From Abditibacteriales bacterium (GTDB lineage: Bacteria > Armatimonadota > Abditibacteriia > Abditibacteriales > JANWYM01): 5,867 nucleotides of DNA. Under the pieces are notes generated by a model. That model was not told the origin of the DNA and made no database searches. It saw nothing but the letters and a program-made list of their open reading frames with translations. The first letter of the stretch is position 1; each line of letters starts with the position of its first letter. Positions 5,139 through 5,867 of this stretch are shown one piece after another. Location of the stretch: positions 1-5,867 of the forward strand of contig JANWYM010000282.1 in assembly GCA_025055355.1 (NCBI GenBank), given 5' to 3'. Made by a program: the position numbers and the translations under genes.

Positions 5139-5167
5139 AGTATAATGTCCAACGGCGAAAAAAGCAA
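5139..5167 (-). promoter_or_regulatory. Promoter of the cupin gene
   Basis: On the minus strand, -35 TTGCTT (5167-5162), a 17-base spacer, and -10 TATACT (5144-5139). This is a good sigma-70-type match. Transcription would begin near 5132, leaving a leader of about 20 bases with the GGGAGG binding site. Confidence 0.65.
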
Positions 5168-5180
5168 GCCGCTGCGCCGT
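5152..5180. promoter_or_regulatory. Possible operator dyad between divergent promoters
   Basis: ACGGCG (5152-5157) is mirrored by CGCCGT (5175-5180) with 17 bases between. The dyad covers the cupin -35 box and ends just before the TTGACT box. A six-base arm can arise by chance, so this is only a candidate regulator site. Confidence 0.25.
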
Positions 5181-5181
5181 C

Positions 5182-5210
5182 TTGACTGTTCTTTCGCTTT
5201 GCCTCATGCT
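5182..5210 (+). promoter_or_regulatory. Probable promoter of the racemase-like gene
   Basis: The -35 TTGACT (5182-5187) is nearly consensus. A 17-base spacer leads to a weak -10 CATGCT (5205-5210), which could imply an activator. The -35 box lies only 14 bases from that of the cupin promoter on the other strand, so one protein could control both genes. Confidence 0.45.
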
Positions 5211-5245
5211 AAGAGGACGACATCAAGGCTGAACGAGGTGAAAAA

Positions 5246-5867
5246 ATGAAGGTCACGCGGGTTGAAATCGTGTCCAGCCCAGCGCCGATTCCCTTGCCCG
5301 AACCGTGGCGGGCGGCGTGGCGCGAGCCGAGCGGGCAGCCGGTGACGGCGTTCGAGTTTGCGCTCTACAAGGTTCACACCGACGAGGGCATCGTCGGTAT
5401 CGGCCCTTACACGGGCGCGCCTCCTGCGTTGGTCGAGGGCTGCGACCCGTTTCGCGTCGAGGCGTTCTGGCTGCGGCACATGAGCGGGCAGCGTGCCGAT
5501 AACTACGGCAAGGGCGCGGCGGGGTTGGAAATCGCGCTGTGGGATATTATCGGCAAGGCGGCGCAACTCCCCGTTCACAAGTCGTTGGGCGCGTGCCGTG
5601 ACAGAATTCTGGTCTACGCGGCAACCAGCCGCTTGCTGACGAAGGAGCAGCATGTGCGGCAGGTTCAGGAACTGGTCAGCGAAGGCTTCAAAGCGGTCAA
5701 ACTGCGGATGCACCGCCCCAATCCGTGGGACGATGTGGCAGTGGTGGAAGCCGTGCGCGCGGCAGTGGGCGATGACGTGATGATTTGCGTGGACGCCAAC
5801 CAGAACAACTACGCGGACGGCTACCAGTTCTGGTCACGCCGCACGGCCCTGCAGGTAGCGCGGGAGT
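5246..5867 (+). CDS. Mandelate racemase/muconate lactonizing enzyme family protein, N-terminal part (cut by right edge)
   Basis: Translation from ATG 5246 (GAGGTG five bases upstream) stays open for 207 codons to the edge, about half of a usual enolase-superfamily member. The N-terminal capping domain is recognisable: a beta strand about 34-45, TDEGIVGIGPY (45-55), and the helix AGLEIALWDIIGKA (92-105) that is a hallmark of the family. The barrel begins near ILVYAA (121-126). GFKAVKLR (147-154) gives the second-strand K-x-R motif, K152 and R154, where mandelate racemase has KxK. K152 is the likely acid/base residue. D183 in VDANQ is the first Mg2+ ligand, and the two later ligands lie beyond the window. 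Such enzymes remove a proton next to a carboxylate, then dehydrate, racemise or cycloisomerise sugar acids, amino-acid derivatives or lactones. The substrate cannot be assigned. No signal peptide is seen, so cytoplasmic. Confidence 0.9.
   Translation, partial: MKVTRVEIVSSPAPIPLPEPWRAAWREPSGQPVTAFEFALYKVHTDEGIVGIGPYTGAPPALVEGCDPFRVEAFWLRHMSGQRADNYGKGAAGLEIALWDIIGKAAQLPVHKSLGACRDRILVYAATSRLLTKEQHVRQVQELVSEGFKAVKLRMHRPNPWDDVAVVEAVRAAVGDDVMICVDANQNNYADGYQFWSRRTALQVARE

Noticed and set aside
5141..5146. Perfect TATAAT on the plus strand
   Set aside because: No -35-like box stands at the right distance; it overlaps the minus-strand cupin -10 and is probably chance.
5111..5167. Upstream starts for the cupin
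   Set aside because: The added residues would be encoded by the promoter and the GGGAGG site, and ATG 5110 has the proper binding site.
5204..5713. Minus-strand open frame of about 169 codons
   Set aside because: It is antisense to the racemase-like gene, whose plus-strand translation shows clear family motifs.

Overview
The window reads as a GC-rich bacterial chromosome fragment from a lineage that carries many dispersed short repeats. Armatimonadota, Planctomycetota or Chloroflexota-like bacteria would fit, but nothing here fixes the taxon, so that is inference. All but one of the genes lie on the minus strand, and there is no RNA gene, CRISPR array or insertion sequence.

Right to left, in the direction of transcription of the main block: a divergent promoter region (about 5111-5245) separates a small single-domain cupin (4742-5110, minus) from the start of an enolase-superfamily gene of the mandelate racemase/muconate lactonizing type (5246 onward, plus, cut by the right edge). 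Downstream of the cupin, a 237-base gap holds two different palindromic dispersed repeats. Then come four tandem paralogues of the imidazolonepropionase-like (COG1228-type) amidohydrolase family, called here AH-D (3230-4504), AH-C (2062-3243), AH-B (494-1711) and AH-A (1-507, cut by the left edge). Each starts with a signal peptide, so the products are probably exported to the periplasm or cell surface.

The four genes form two pairs, D then C and B then A. In each pair the downstream start overlaps the upstream stop by exactly 14 bases, and the downstream ribosome binding site GGGAGG is made by the Gly-Arg codons near the C-terminus of the upstream gene. The pairs are separated by a 350-base repeat-rich gap that carries a terminator-like hairpin with a T-run.

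Two things stand out. First, short tandem DNA repeats have been turned into protein: the signal peptides of AH-A, AH-B and AH-C are encoded by 7-bp arrays, AH-A also uses an adjoining 8-bp array, and the same internal linker of AH-B and AH-D is built from repeats. Because 7 and 8 are not multiples of three, unit gain or loss in AH-A would shift its frame. Second, the metal-binding residues of the amidohydrolase fold are eroded differently in every paralogue. AH-B has lost most of them and AH-C keeps the most, which suggests pseudoenzymes, a changed chemistry or a mixed complex. The cupin and the racemase-like gene look like small-molecule metabolism genes. Their link to the amidohydrolases is only by position.
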